NCBI GenBank assembly: GCA_039029535.1
Contig: JBCCFW010000013.1
Coordinates: 1 to 64,000 of the forward strand
Length of the DNA: 64,000 bases
Origin: JBCCFW01 sp039029535
Lineage (GTDB): Bacteria > Acidobacteriota > JBCCFW01
Reading direction: 5' to 3'
Both the position numbers and the translations under genes were made by a program. A model generated the notes under the pieces. That model was not told where the DNA came from and ran no database searches. It saw nothing but the letters and a program-made list of their open reading frames with translations. Of this stretch, positions 1 to 8,048 are shown piece by piece. How positions within the stretch are numbered: the stretch's first letter is position 1; each line of letters opens with the position of its first letter.

Positions 1-263
1 CGGACGGAGCTCTCGATGGCGCGGTGACGGAGGGGGGGACAGACGGCACAATGTCGGGCTCGTCCGGACAGGACGAGGAGCCAGGCCCCGATCCGACCTC
101 CCCCTCCGACCCCGCCCCCCCGCTGGCCGAGACCCCCTCCGGGGGGACGCCCGCGCGGGACCTGGGAACGACCGCGGGAAGCTGGTGGCCGCCCGAGTAC
201 GACGGAATCGTCTCGGGCTGGGTCGAGCTTCAACGCTTCAGGACGTCCCAGGAGATGAGATGA
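1..263 (+). CDS. 3' end of an upstream gene, product unknown (partial)
   Basis: This frame is open from the window edge to a TGA at 261-263. An internal GTG at 24 is possible as a start, but nothing stops the frame upstream, so I read it as the C-terminal end of a gene that begins outside the window. The visible tail is a low-complexity linker rich in Gly, Ser, Pro and Asp, followed by a short segment with two Trp (SWWPPEYDG). The stop overlaps the next start as ATGA (260-263), which implies translational coupling to the inositol-phosphate-synthase-like start that follows. No domain is recognisable in the visible part. A short independent ORF starting at 24 is the alternative. Confidence 0.5.
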   Translation, partial: DGALDGAVTEGGTDGTMSGSSGQDEEPGPDPTSPSDPAPPLAETPSGGTPARDLGTTAGSWWPPEYDGIVSGWVELQRFRTSQEMR

Positions 264-1714
264 CGGTAGACGAAGGCGAGCCTCGGCGCTCGCCGCTCGG
301 CATCTGGTTGGTCGGTGCCCGCGGTGCGATCGCGACCTCCCTCTCCTACGGACTGGCCGGTCTGCGTCAGGGGTTGGTGGATCCGATCGGCGTGGGGACC
401 GAGAGCGGGGACTTCCTCGAGCTCGGGCTGCGCGCGTTCGACGACATGGTCCTGGCCGGGCACGAGATCTCGGGCGGCGACCTTTCGAAGACGGCCGCGG
501 AGCTCGCCGACGACTGGGAGGTTCCGGTCGTGGGTGACGAGCCGGGCTTGGTCGGGCTCTTCCGTCTCGATGAGGCGTCCGGTGACGTCGCGCGCGATGC
601 CCTCGAACCGACGCGGATCATGACCTTGTACCGGATCGATGCCACGAGCTGGCAGGAGGCGAGCGCACCGTCCGGTCGGGGCACGGCGTTGCGCTTCCGC
701 GGCACGGGTCGCGACGACCTCGACCGAGTGAAGATCCCTCTCGACGCACCGGCGGTTCCCGCCGACGTGGGTGGGGAGGACTTCACGCTGGAGTGGTGGA
801 TGCGCGCCCCGGCTGCGGAGAACGAGGCCGGGCCCATCGCGGGCGGCAACGACGCCTGGATCACCGGCAACGTGATCCTCGATCGCGACATCTTCGGTCC
901 GGGAGAGAACGGAGACTACGGCGTCTCCCTCGGGGCCGGGCGGATCGCGTTCGGGGTCAGCGACGGCATGTCCGGCGAGACGGTCGTCGGCTCGACCGTC
1001 GTGACCGACGACCGCTGGCATCACGTGGCGGTCACCCGTCGCTTCGACGATGGTGAGATCAGCGTCTTCGTCGACGGTCGTCTCGATGGTCGCGCGATGG
1101 GTCCACCGGGTGACGTCAGCCATCTCGATGGTCGCGTGGGCATGCCTGATGATGCCTACCTCGTCATCGGTGCGGAGAAGCACGACGTCGGGCCCGAGTA
1201 CCCGTCGTACTCCGGTTGGTTCGACGAGCTGCGGCTCTCGCGGACCGTGCGCTACGCGGCCGACTTCGCTCCGCCGTCCGGGCCCTTCACGACCGACGCG
1301 GACACCGTCGCGCTCTACCACTTCGACGAAGGTCGTGGTGACGTGGTCCTGGACTCGTCGGGAGCGCCAGGTGGGCCGAGTCATGGCGAGCGTCGCTTCG
1401 GCGGCACGCCCGTCGGGCCGGAGTGGTGCACGGTGACGCCGTTCGACGAGGTGCCCTGCGAGCCCAGCCCGATGAGCCTGCTGTTCGTCGCGAAGACCGG
1501 AGACGACGTCGTGCTGGCGTGGGCGGAGGTTCCCGAGGCGGCTTCACATCGGGTCTACTCGGTGGCGCTGTCCTGGCCGCCGCCGTGGGGGATTCCGACG
1601 GAGGTCGGGTTTCCGGCGACGAGTTGGGACGACGTCGGGGCGGTGTCGGGGTCCGGGTCTCGGATCTACAGCGTCACCGTGGTCAATGGTTGTGGAGCCG
1701 AGTCGGCTCCGTGA
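260..1714 (+). CDS. Chimeric protein: inositol-3-phosphate synthase N-terminus fused to LamG domain
   Basis: The start is the ATG at 260, with AGGAG at 250-254, and gives 484 residues. Residues about 13-85 read like the N-terminus of a bacterial inositol-3-phosphate synthase: the NAD-binding motif GIWLVGARGAIATS, then a GLVD...SGDFLELGL stretch and GHEISGGDLSKTA. That family is normally 350-450 residues, and the catalytic remainder is absent. From about residue 95 the sequence becomes a LamG/concanavalin-A-like jelly roll (VGLFRLDEASGDVARD, FTLEWWMRA, WHHVAVTR, FVDGRLDG, GWFDELRLS, then a second ALYHFDEGRGD unit). It ends in a beta-rich tail with YSVTVVNGCG. There is no signal peptide, although LamG proteins of this type are usually exported. 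I infer a gene fusion by deletion, or an assembly join. The enzyme activity is certainly lost. Confidence 0.7.
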   Translation: MTVDEGEPRRSPLGIWLVGARGAIATSLSYGLAGLRQGLVDPIGVGTESGDFLELGLRAFDDMVLAGHEISGGDLSKTAAELADDWEVPVVGDEPGLVGLFRLDEASGDVARDALEPTRIMTLYRIDATSWQEASAPSGRGTALRFRGTGRDDLDRVKIPLDAPAVPADVGGEDFTLEWWMRAPAAENEAGPIAGGNDAWITGNVILDRDIFGPGENGDYGVSLGAGRIAFGVSDGMSGETVVGSTVVTDDRWHHVAVTRRFDDGEISVFVDGRLDGRAMGPPGDVSHLDGRVGMPDDAYLVIGAEKHDVGPEYPSYSGWFDELRLSRTVRYAADFAPPSGPFTTDADTVALYHFDEGRGDVVLDSSGAPGGPSHGERRFGGTPVGPEWCTVTPFDEVPCEPSPMSLLFVAKTGDDVVLAWAEVPEAASHRVYSVALSWPPPWGIPTEVGFPATSWDDVGAVSGSGSRIYSVTVVNGCGAESAP

Positions 1715-1855
1715 GGGTCGGTCGCCCGATCGGAGATCGAAGAGGAACTAGGACGCGTTTGGTGCGCTGAACACCAGTCTCGCTGCACGTGCCATGCTAC
1801 TGGCATGTCTCGGGCGTCGGCGCGAGAGTGAAGAAATGTCGAGGGGAGGTCGACG

Positions 1856-2506
1856 ATGGAGATGGGAAGACGTGATCTCGAGGACCTGCTGGGGCAGGTG
1901 GACGAGGTCTTGGACCTGGACGACGACGCGCGCCGTCGGCGGGTGGTGGATGAGCTCGTGGCGGAGCTGGAGACGCGCTTCGGACCGGAGCTGAGCGGTG
2001 AGCTCGCCTACCTCACGGGCTACCTGCTCTACCAGCGTCCGGGCGGTGCCGAGCTCAGCGAGAAGATGGAGCGGCTGTTCGTTCGGGCGGCTCAGGGAGC
2101 CGATGAGGACACCGTCGCGAGGTCTTCGCTCTACCTCGGGCACGTCGCTTACGACCAGCGTGATTACTACTTGGCGAAGGAGAGATTCGCGCTGGTCCAG
2201 GAGAACGAGCTTCACGACTTCCTGAGAACGAAGCTGCTCGAGATGCGCGCTTGCTGCCACCTGCGCCTGAGGGAGCTGCCTCAGTTCTTGGCGTCGCTCG
2301 AGGTCCTGGTGGTCACGGCCGAAGGGCTGCCCATCGAGGACGTCTGTCCTCAGAATCTCGCGGCCGGCCTCGAGGAAGCGAGCTTGGCCGAGGCCCGAGG
2401 CTCACGTGCCGCGTTGCTGAGCCTGGCCCGACGACTGGATGCGGCCGCTGGATTCGAGGACTGGATCTCCGAGAGGATGGAGTCGAGCCTCCTCCGAGCT
2501 CGATGA
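1856..2506 (+). CDS. Hypothetical alpha-helical (TPR-like) cytosolic protein
   Basis: This is a 216-residue protein starting at ATG 1856 behind a GGGGAGG ribosome site. It has no signal peptide or membrane segment. The sequence is almost entirely helical, acidic at the start (LDLDDDARRRR), with helix pairs such as SSLYLGHVAYDQRDYYLAKE that look like a tetratricopeptide unit (G, Y and A at TPR-like spacing). I do not recognise a named family. The next gene begins 12 bp downstream on the same strand, so the two probably form an operon. The pair sits between two unrelated secreted-protein genes. A protein-protein interaction role is the most that can be inferred. Confidence 0.65.
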   Translation: MEMGRRDLEDLLGQVDEVLDLDDDARRRRVVDELVAELETRFGPELSGELAYLTGYLLYQRPGGAELSEKMERLFVRAAQGADEDTVARSSLYLGHVAYDQRDYYLAKERFALVQENELHDFLRTKLLEMRACCHLRLRELPQFLASLEVLVVTAEGLPIEDVCPQNLAAGLEEASLAEARGSRAALLSLARRLDAAAGFEDWISERMESSLLRAR

Positions 2507-2518
2507 TGGAGACTCGAG

Positions 2519-2869
2519 ATGGCCTACTGGGGAGCTGGTCCAGCAGAGAACGACTACGCGTTCGATGAGGTCGGTGTCATTGCGCTCTTGATCAAGGAGC
2601 GCATGCTCAAGGATGCGGAGGCTGTCATCAAGGAGGCACATCCCGAGCAGGGAATCGTGGCTTCGGTTCGCTGCTTGCGCCTGTTGGATGCCGAGTTCCC
2701 CAAGTGCGTTCGGCTCGCCTTCAGGAAGAAGGGCCTTGCGAATGCGGAGCGCCTCTTCGAGAAGTGGTACGGAGCGGTGAGCGGCAAGTTGCCCGAGAAG
2801 CATCGGGAGGCGATCCGGTCGGGCGCGCACGCCGAGTTCAGTCTCTATCGCGAGCAGCTCGGCGCTTGA
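2519..2869 (+). CDS. Small protein, DUF4259-like N-terminus
   Basis: This 116-residue cytosolic protein starts 12 bp after the preceding gene. Its N-terminus (MAYWGAGPAENDYAFDEV) matches the WGxGxxENDxAxD pattern I associate with DUF4259-type small proteins. The rest is helical with several conserved-looking hydrophobic positions (VIALLIKERML, SVRCLRLLDAEFPKC). No catalytic motif is visible. Small two-gene units like this are often accessory genes, sometimes immunity proteins, but no toxin gene lies next to it. It ends 22 bp before the convergent secreted-protein gene. Family assignment is tentative. Confidence 0.6.
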   Translation: MAYWGAGPAENDYAFDEVGVIALLIKERMLKDAEAVIKEAHPEQGIVASVRCLRLLDAEFPKCVRLAFRKKGLANAERLFEKWYGAVSGKLPEKHREAIRSGAHAEFSLYREQLGA

Positions 2870-2891
2870 GCGTCCTCGTTTCCTCGCTACC

Positions 2892-4904
2892 TCACTCGGT
2901 CTCGCTGTTCTCGGGGTCGGGCTCAGGCTCCTCGACCACCGGCACTTCCAGCCGAAGGTCGGCCTGCAGCGGCAACAGCGCCTCGTCGAGGAGCTCCACG
3001 CTCAGGCCCAGGGTCTCGACCGCCATCGGAGCGGGGGACCAGTAGCGCAGCACGCCCAGCGAGCGTCCACCCTGCTCGAGCGCGGGGTCGACGACGCAGG
3101 CAGAGCGCCAGCCATCGTCACCGCTCGCGAAGCCCGAGGTCGCCGCGGCCAGCCCCACGCAGGGAGCGAGCGTGAAGTCGGCGATCTCCACCGAGGGCGG
3201 CATCCCGGTGACCTCGACCAGCGCCGCCACGAACGGAGCCTCGACCCAGTCGATGACGATGTCGAGCTCGTGCTCACGCCAGTGGATCGGCTCGAGACCG
3301 ACCGCGGCCCGCAGCAGCATGACGACGTCGCCGACCTCCACTCGACCATCACCGATCGCCGTCGAAGGATCACCGGGCAGGGGCGGCGACACGTCGAGCG
3401 CACGGTTCAGGGACGGGTCGGGCTCGACCAGCCCCACCGCCATCCGCAGCGCGAGCACCGTGTCCGCGATGTCGACCTTGCCGTCGGGGGCGCCGACGGG
3501 AGCGGCGTCGCCCGGGAGCTTGCGCCAGGCGGGATCGACGGGCTCGAAGGCGTCACAGCCACCGAGCACCGGCGTCCGCGCTCCGATGAGCATGTCGCGC
3601 AGCACGTCGACGTCGTCGTCGGTGACCACGCCGTCGCCGGTTCGGCTCCAGCCGTCGGTTCCCAGCGGCTGCCGCACGCAGGTCCGCGTGCCGGGGTGCA
3701 GGTCGAGCCGCAGTGACTCTTCGCTGGAGAGCGTCGTGCGGTCCTGTCGGGACCGGCGCGCCTGCACGAGGTCCGCGAGACCACGTTCACCATCACCGCC
3801 ATTGCGCGGATGCAGGTCGCCCAGCAGGCCGGCGCGCACCTCGCAGCTCAACGCGACGTCGCGGAGCGCGAAGCCGGCGGGATCTCGGAGGACCGTGCCC
3901 GAGGCCGGCACGATGAGACCGGCGCAGTCGGGGAGGAGGTCGCCGTGATGACGCAGCACGAGCCGCGCGATCTCGGCCTGCGTGCCCAGTGACGGTCCCG
4001 TCTTCTCGCAGGAGAGCTGGATCTCCTGGTCGCTGAGCAGCACGACCTGACACGACCAGCCGTCGACGTCGATCCCGGCTTCGGCCGTGTAGAGGTCCAG
4101 CGGTGCCCCCAGGGGCAGCGCGACGCCGAGGGTGAAGCTCGTGAGCTTGACGAGGTCGGGCGAGTCGGCGCGCACGTGCAGCTCCACCTGACAGCGGTCG
4201 CCAATGCCGTCCTCGTCCTCGTCGTGCTGACCGGTGTTGGCCAGCGAGGGGCAGTTGTCGAGCTGGTCGATGACGCCGTCTCCGTCGACGTCGGGCCCGT
4301 CACCGACCGAGCGTTGGTGAAGGATGAGCGGGAGGTCGTTGACGACGACCTGGCCCGTGCGGGCGAAGCCGAGGTTCGCCGCGACGTCCATCGACAGCAG
4401 GGTCGGTCCCCGTCCCTCGGGCGTCACGGGGCGGATCCACGCGCTGTCGCTGCGCACCGACCAGGGACATTGCTCCTCGGTCAGGAGGTCGAGGTCGTGC
4501 GTCATCGCCGGGGCCGAGACGGTGCGCTCCGACTCCGAGATGGCGAAGGTGCACGGCGGCTGGGCGACGACGTGCTCGGCACCGCCGACTCGCACGACCG
4601 TCGAGCGCTCCACGAGACCGGTGTTGGCCGTGAAGCGGAACACGAGCTCGTCCCCGATGGTCTCGACCACCAGCCAATTCGGCCCCGTCTCCACGAGGAT
4701 GGGGCAGTCCACGTCGCTCCGCTGCAAGGTCACCGTGCCGACGCCGCCGCCCGGTGGGAGGAGCTGGTGGGCGGGCTGGAAGGCGTAGTGACAGGTCTCG
4801 GGTGGTATCGAAGTCGCCTGCGATGCGGAGGGAGCGAGCGCGATGGCTCCGATGACGAACGACAGGAGGAGCGGGCGTCCGGAAGCGAGCGGGAGACAGG
4901 ACAT
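2892..4904 (-). CDS. Secreted BACON/thrombospondin type-3/dockerin-like repeat protein
   Basis: The open frame extends upstream to 5084, but the start is placed at ATG 4904 because it is followed by a signal peptide (basic start, LLLSFVIGAIALAP, cleavage near SQA) and preceded by a GAGG. The mature protein of about 640 residues begins with one or two BACON-like beta domains (SWIRP, PNWLVVE, VVRVGGAEH). A thrombospondin type-3 calcium repeat follows (DVDGDGVIDQLDNCPS, DEDEDGIGDRC), then a cohesin-like beta region. Three dockerin-type EF-hand/helix units come next (GDGVVTDDDVDVLRDML, DGKVDIADTVLALRMAVGL, GDGRVEVGDVVMLLRAAVGL). The C-terminus is acidic. It is likely an extracellular calcium-binding structural or assembly protein. 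No enzymatic domain is seen. Confidence 0.8.
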   Translation of the reverse strand: MSCLPLASGRPLLLSFVIGAIALAPSASQATSIPPETCHYAFQPAHQLLPPGGGVGTVTLQRSDVDCPILVETGPNWLVVETIGDELVFRFTANTGLVERSTVVRVGGAEHVVAQPPCTFAISESERTVSAPAMTHDLDLLTEEQCPWSVRSDSAWIRPVTPEGRGPTLLSMDVAANLGFARTGQVVVNDLPLILHQRSVGDGPDVDGDGVIDQLDNCPSLANTGQHDEDEDGIGDRCQVELHVRADSPDLVKLTSFTLGVALPLGAPLDLYTAEAGIDVDGWSCQVVLLSDQEIQLSCEKTGPSLGTQAEIARLVLRHHGDLLPDCAGLIVPASGTVLRDPAGFALRDVALSCEVRAGLLGDLHPRNGGDGERGLADLVQARRSRQDRTTLSSEESLRLDLHPGTRTCVRQPLGTDGWSRTGDGVVTDDDVDVLRDMLIGARTPVLGGCDAFEPVDPAWRKLPGDAAPVGAPDGKVDIADTVLALRMAVGLVEPDPSLNRALDVSPPLPGDPSTAIGDGRVEVGDVVMLLRAAVGLEPIHWREHELDIVIDWVEAPFVAALVEVTGMPPSVEIADFTLAPCVGLAAATSGFASGDDGWRSACVVDPALEQGGRSLGVLRYWSPAPMAVETLGLSVELLDEALLPLQADLRLEVPVVEEPEPDPENSETE

Positions 4905-5110
4905 GGCTGACCTCGGAGAAAGGGGGTGACCCGCTCCCCGTCTTGCAACGCCGGGGCCAAGCAGCCACGCAGCGTGCGAAAGCGACGAAAACCGACTCCT
5001 CCAGGTCCAGCGCACCGAGACGACTCGCCTGGTCCTCGCTGTCGGAGATGGCAACCCGACCAGCTCCAATGGCCAAGGCTCCACTCACGAGTTGGAAGCT
5101 GGCGCGGTCC

Positions 5111-6124
5111 TCAGTCCGAGGCGACGGTCTCGGCCGGGTGGGTTCGGGGCTTCCCTCGGCGCCGCGGCCGTCGCTCGGCCCACCGTCCTGCCAGCTCGAA
5201 GACCGGGTGCTCCTCCAGACGCTCGGGGGGGAGCTCGATGCTAGACACTACAGGCGAGTCCACCGCCGCTTCACGACGTCGGTCGAGGTAGGTGCGAAGC
5301 TGCGGGTCGACGTCGCCGACCACGCAGTGACGTCCTTCTTCCTCAGCGACCCAGGCCGTCGTCCCGCTGCCGGCGAAGACGTCGAGGACCACAGAGCCGG
5401 GGTACGACAAGGCCCGGACGAGCCGACGGATGAGCTCGTTCGGCTTCTGGGTCGGATGGCCCACGCGCTCCTTCGCGTTGCCGTTGAGGCGGGGCAGACG
5501 CCAGACGTTGCCCGGATTCTTGCCCTTCTCGACGCTCTCCGGTCGGAGCCGCTTGTCCTTGAGGTAGGTCCGCCGCGTGGCCTCGTCGTAGGGCTCGCGC
5601 ACGGCGTCGAGGTCGAAGTAGTACTTGTCCGTGCGCGCGAACCAGGCGATCTCCTCGTGACGGTTCGCGAAGAAGCGGTGCGCGCTCATCCCCTGCGGGT
5701 AGTTCCAGACGATGAGGTTGACCAGGCGCAGGTCGCTGGTCGTGCGCAGGTGCTGGAGCAGCGTGAGCAGGTCACCGCCCCCCGCCTCACCCTGGAACTG
5801 GAGCCCGCCGAACAGCGCGAGGCTCCCGCTCGGGGCCAGGACGCGACGCATCTCCGCCAGCCACGTGGCCGACCAGGCGGCGTAGTCGTCGTGGCGATCC
5901 CAGCTCGCCATCGCGACGTTGTAGGGCGGATCGCAGACGATGAGCTGGACCGACTCGTCCGGCAAGCGTCCCAGCAGCTCGACGCAGTCTTCGATGAGGA
6001 CGCAGCGGGTGGGGCGCTCGGGGGCGACCGACGGGAGGTCCGTGCGCGAAGAGTGCTCGGCCCCGTCCCTCTGGAGCCGGTTCATCCCGCGATGACCGGC
6101 GTTGCGATGCGAGCGGTTGGTCAT
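5111..6124 (-). CDS. Site-specific DNA methyltransferase (beta-type, DPPYN)
   Basis: This 337-residue AdoMet-dependent DNA methyltransferase modifies the exocyclic amino group of adenine (N6) or cytosine (N4). The catalytic motif IV DPPYN lies at residues 65-69 and precedes the AdoMet-binding motif I VFAGSGTT at 249-256, which is the beta-class order. HPTQKP (223-228) is the usual segment before motif X. The region between (residues 85-220) contains the target-recognition part. An alternative start at M14 is possible. No restriction endonuclease gene is adjacent: neighbours are a VOC protein 18 bp upstream and a secreted protein downstream. It is therefore an orphan methylase, possibly regulatory. 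The DPPY form cannot by itself distinguish 6mA from 4mC. Confidence 0.9.
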   Translation of the reverse strand: MTNRSHRNAGHRGMNRLQRDGAEHSSRTDLPSVAPERPTRCVLIEDCVELLGRLPDESVQLIVCDPPYNVAMASWDRHDDYAAWSATWLAEMRRVLAPSGSLALFGGLQFQGEAGGGDLLTLLQHLRTTSDLRLVNLIVWNYPQGMSAHRFFANRHEEIAWFARTDKYYFDLDAVREPYDEATRRTYLKDKRLRPESVEKGKNPGNVWRLPRLNGNAKERVGHPTQKPNELIRRLVRALSYPGSVVLDVFAGSGTTAWVAEEEGRHCVVGDVDPQLRTYLDRRREAAVDSPVVSSIELPPERLEEHPVFELAGRWAERRPRRRGKPRTHPAETVASD

Positions 6125-6142
6125 CAGGTTCGGGTCGCGGAG

Positions 6143-6523
6143 TCAGGAGCGGTGGGGGGCGATCTCGTGGAGCATGAGAGGGTGGCCATCGGGCGCGCGG
6201 ACGATGGCCATCTTGCAGACCTCCGTGCCGTCCTCTTGCTTGTTGTCCATGACGTCGAGGAGGACGTCGACGCCGGCTTCGCGCAGGCGGTCGACCTCGG
6301 CTCGGATGTCGTCGGTCTCGAGGGCGAGGTAGACCGACGCCTTGGGATCCTGCTTGGGTGAGAAGGTGTCGAGCGCGATGGTCGTCCCGTCGGGAGCCTG
6401 GAACTCGACCCAGGCATCCTCGTAGCTCGCGCTCTGCTTCAGGCCGAGGGTCTCGCCGAAGAACTTCCGGGCCTGGTCCATGTCGCTGGTGGGGTGGGAG
6501 ACGAAGGCCACCTTCTTGATCAT
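6143..6523 (-). CDS. VOC-family (glyoxalase/bleomycin-resistance fold) protein
   Basis: This 126-residue protein is one vicinal-oxygen-chelate module pair, of normal length for the family. It starts with MIKKVAFVSHPTSDMDQARKFF, where the first metal ligand position is a His. It continues with WVEFQAPDGTTIALD, YLALETDDIRAEVDRLREAGV, and ends with IVRAPDGHPLMLHE, whose Glu is the usual final ligand. Such proteins act as dimers on small molecules (glyoxalase, dioxygenase, antibiotic binding), and the substrate cannot be read from sequence. It lies 18 bp upstream of the methyltransferase gene on the same strand, so co-transcription is possible. Confidence 0.85.
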   Translation of the reverse strand: MIKKVAFVSHPTSDMDQARKFFGETLGLKQSASYEDAWVEFQAPDGTTIALDTFSPKQDPKASVYLALETDDIRAEVDRLREAGVDVLLDVMDNKQEDGTEVCKMAIVRAPDGHPLMLHEIAPHRS

Positions 6524-6613
6524 CGATCCTCCTGCCTGCGCGAGCGGGCCGCGCGCCGAGGGACCATCGTACTCCTGCCCATCCTTGGCCCGGGCGAAGA
6601 ACCCATCGCGTGG

Positions 6614-7384
6614 TCAGTCGAGCGAGGACAGCTCCTCGGCCAGCGCATCCCACAGCACGAGCCGAGCTTCGAGCGCCCGCTGAGCCGCGACGACCACTTC
6701 CTTCTCACGCGTCTCGTCGCCGCCGCACAGCCGGTCCACCAGCTCGAGCGACGCTGGCCCGTGACGGTCGCCGTCGCGCTCGACGTGACGCTCGAGGTAG
6801 TAGCGGAACGGCCCCCAGCGCTCAGGCGTTCCCTTCGCCAGGTGGGCGACGAAGCGACCGAACAACACCGGGAGCACGTCCTCGCGACCGTAGGCAAAGG
6901 CCGCTCCAATCTCATGCGTGTCGCCCGTCTCGATCACGTCAAAGGTGCTGGTGACGAAGTTTCGGGCCGCTTCGGGGACGTTGGGTGCAGCCAGCGCGTC
7001 TCGCACGGGCTGGCCGCTGCGCACGGCCTCGATGAGGCCGAGCAAGGGGCCCCGATCCGCGTCGCAGGCGTCCATGGCCTCGAGGTAGAGCTCGACGTGC
7101 GAGAAGCAGCGGCCGGTCGTCTCATCGCGGTCGCTCTCTTCCTCGAGCACGATGTCGTTGATGAGGTAGCGCGACTCCGGGTCACCAGTGGGGACCCACG
7201 GGATCTCAACGCACGAGAGCCGACGCTGGAGGCTCTTGAGGAGGGACTGGAAGTCCCACACGCAGAAGACATGCGTTCGCATGAAGGCGCGCAGCCGGTC
7301 CTCGCTCGTGATGAGCTCGTGGAGACGATGACGGCGGAGCGTGCCGCGGAGGGAGTCGAGCGCGGAGTCGGCGTGGACGGTCAT
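6614..7384 (-). CDS. DUF3050 family protein (haem-oxygenase-like fold)
   Basis: This 256-residue protein begins at ATG 7384. It carries the DUF3050 signature LRAFMRTHVFCVWDFQSLLKSL near residue 28, followed by PWVPTGDPESRYLINDIVL with an EES acidic pair and FSHVELYLEAM. The C-terminal half contains YYLERHVERDGDRHGPASLEL, with regularly placed His and Glu. Family knowledge: DUF3050 proteins are helical and resemble haem-oxygenase-like di-metal oxygenases. The His/Glu positions fit a metal site, but no reaction has been established. It is of full length and has no signal peptide. It faces the divergent lipoprotein gene at 7507. Confidence 0.85.
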   Translation of the reverse strand: MTVHADSALDSLRGTLRRHRLHELITSEDRLRAFMRTHVFCVWDFQSLLKSLQRRLSCVEIPWVPTGDPESRYLINDIVLEEESDRDETTGRCFSHVELYLEAMDACDADRGPLLGLIEAVRSGQPVRDALAAPNVPEAARNFVTSTFDVIETGDTHEIGAAFAYGREDVLPVLFGRFVAHLAKGTPERWGPFRYYLERHVERDGDRHGPASLELVDRLCGGDETREKEVVVAAQRALEARLVLWDALAEELSSLD

Positions 7385-7506
7385 GGAATGGTCTCGGGCG
7401 CGAACGGGACAGTAGAAAAGAGGAGCATGTCAGCGTCGAGGCCCCGAGGTCAGTGATGACGACCACGGAGCTTGCCGGCCCTCGGGGGGGCTGCCATTCT
7501 TCATCC

Positions 7507-7983
7507 ATGACGAGCCCTCACGTCACCCGATTCCTCACGCTCCTCGCCGTCCTGCTGGTTCCCGGCTGCTCGGCCGCCGACCCCACCGTCTCGGCGCTCG
7601 AGGTCGGACAGTCGGTGCGCTTCCAGTACCGCTCCCAGGGGCTCCTTCGATCCTTGAAGGCCGACATCACCGTGCGCCGCGACGACCGTCTCGTCGCTGA
7701 GCTCGAGGTGCCCGACTCCGAGGGGCGGCCCCGCCCGATCCAGCTCGTGTTGAGCGATCGCGACCGCGAGCGCCTCGACGCCGCCATCGCCTACTACCGG
7801 GTGAGCCCCGAGGGCGAGTGTTGGCACGTCGATGAGGTCGACGTGACCTGGAACCTGGCTGGTGGCGAGAAGGTGGAGGAGAGTCTCACCGACGAGACGT
7901 GCAAGGTCGACACCCGCGAAGATCTCATGTCCCTCTTCGAGCTCGTTCTCCGGGGCATGGAGCTGCCTCCGCCCGTCGAGTGA
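7507..7983 (+). CDS. Predicted lipoprotein, unknown function
   Basis: The frame is open from 7453, but the ATG at 7507 gives a proper lipoprotein signal peptide: short start, FLTLLAVLLVPGC with a lipobox ending at Cys 19 or so, then SAADP. The mature protein of about 140 residues is beta-rich and hydrophilic (SVRFQYRSQGLLRSLKADITVRR, VDVTWNLAGGEKVEE). It has two Cys (GECWHV, DETCKV) that could form a disulfide. I do not recognise a family. It should be anchored in the cell envelope. It is transcribed alone, divergent from the DUF3050 gene and convergent with the propeller gene. Confidence 0.75.
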   Translation: MTSPHVTRFLTLLAVLLVPGCSAADPTVSALEVGQSVRFQYRSQGLLRSLKADITVRRDDRLVAELEVPDSEGRPRPIQLVLSDRDRERLDAAIAYYRVSPEGECWHVDEVDVTWNLAGGEKVEESLTDETCKVDTREDLMSLFELVLRGMELPPPVE

Positions 7984-8048
7984 TCGGGGCACGGGCCTTC
8001 GTCTGGCAACCGGTCGACGAGTTTTCGGCGATTCGCCACTGAGCGACG

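Noticed and set aside
230..1384. Long open frame on the minus strand across the LamG chimera
   Set aside because: It is antisense to a frame with recognisable domains, has an Arg-rich composition and no domain, and results from the high GC content.
5111..6124. Restriction-modification system
   Set aside because: Only the methyltransferase is present; flanking genes are a VOC protein and a secreted protein, with no endonuclease motif.
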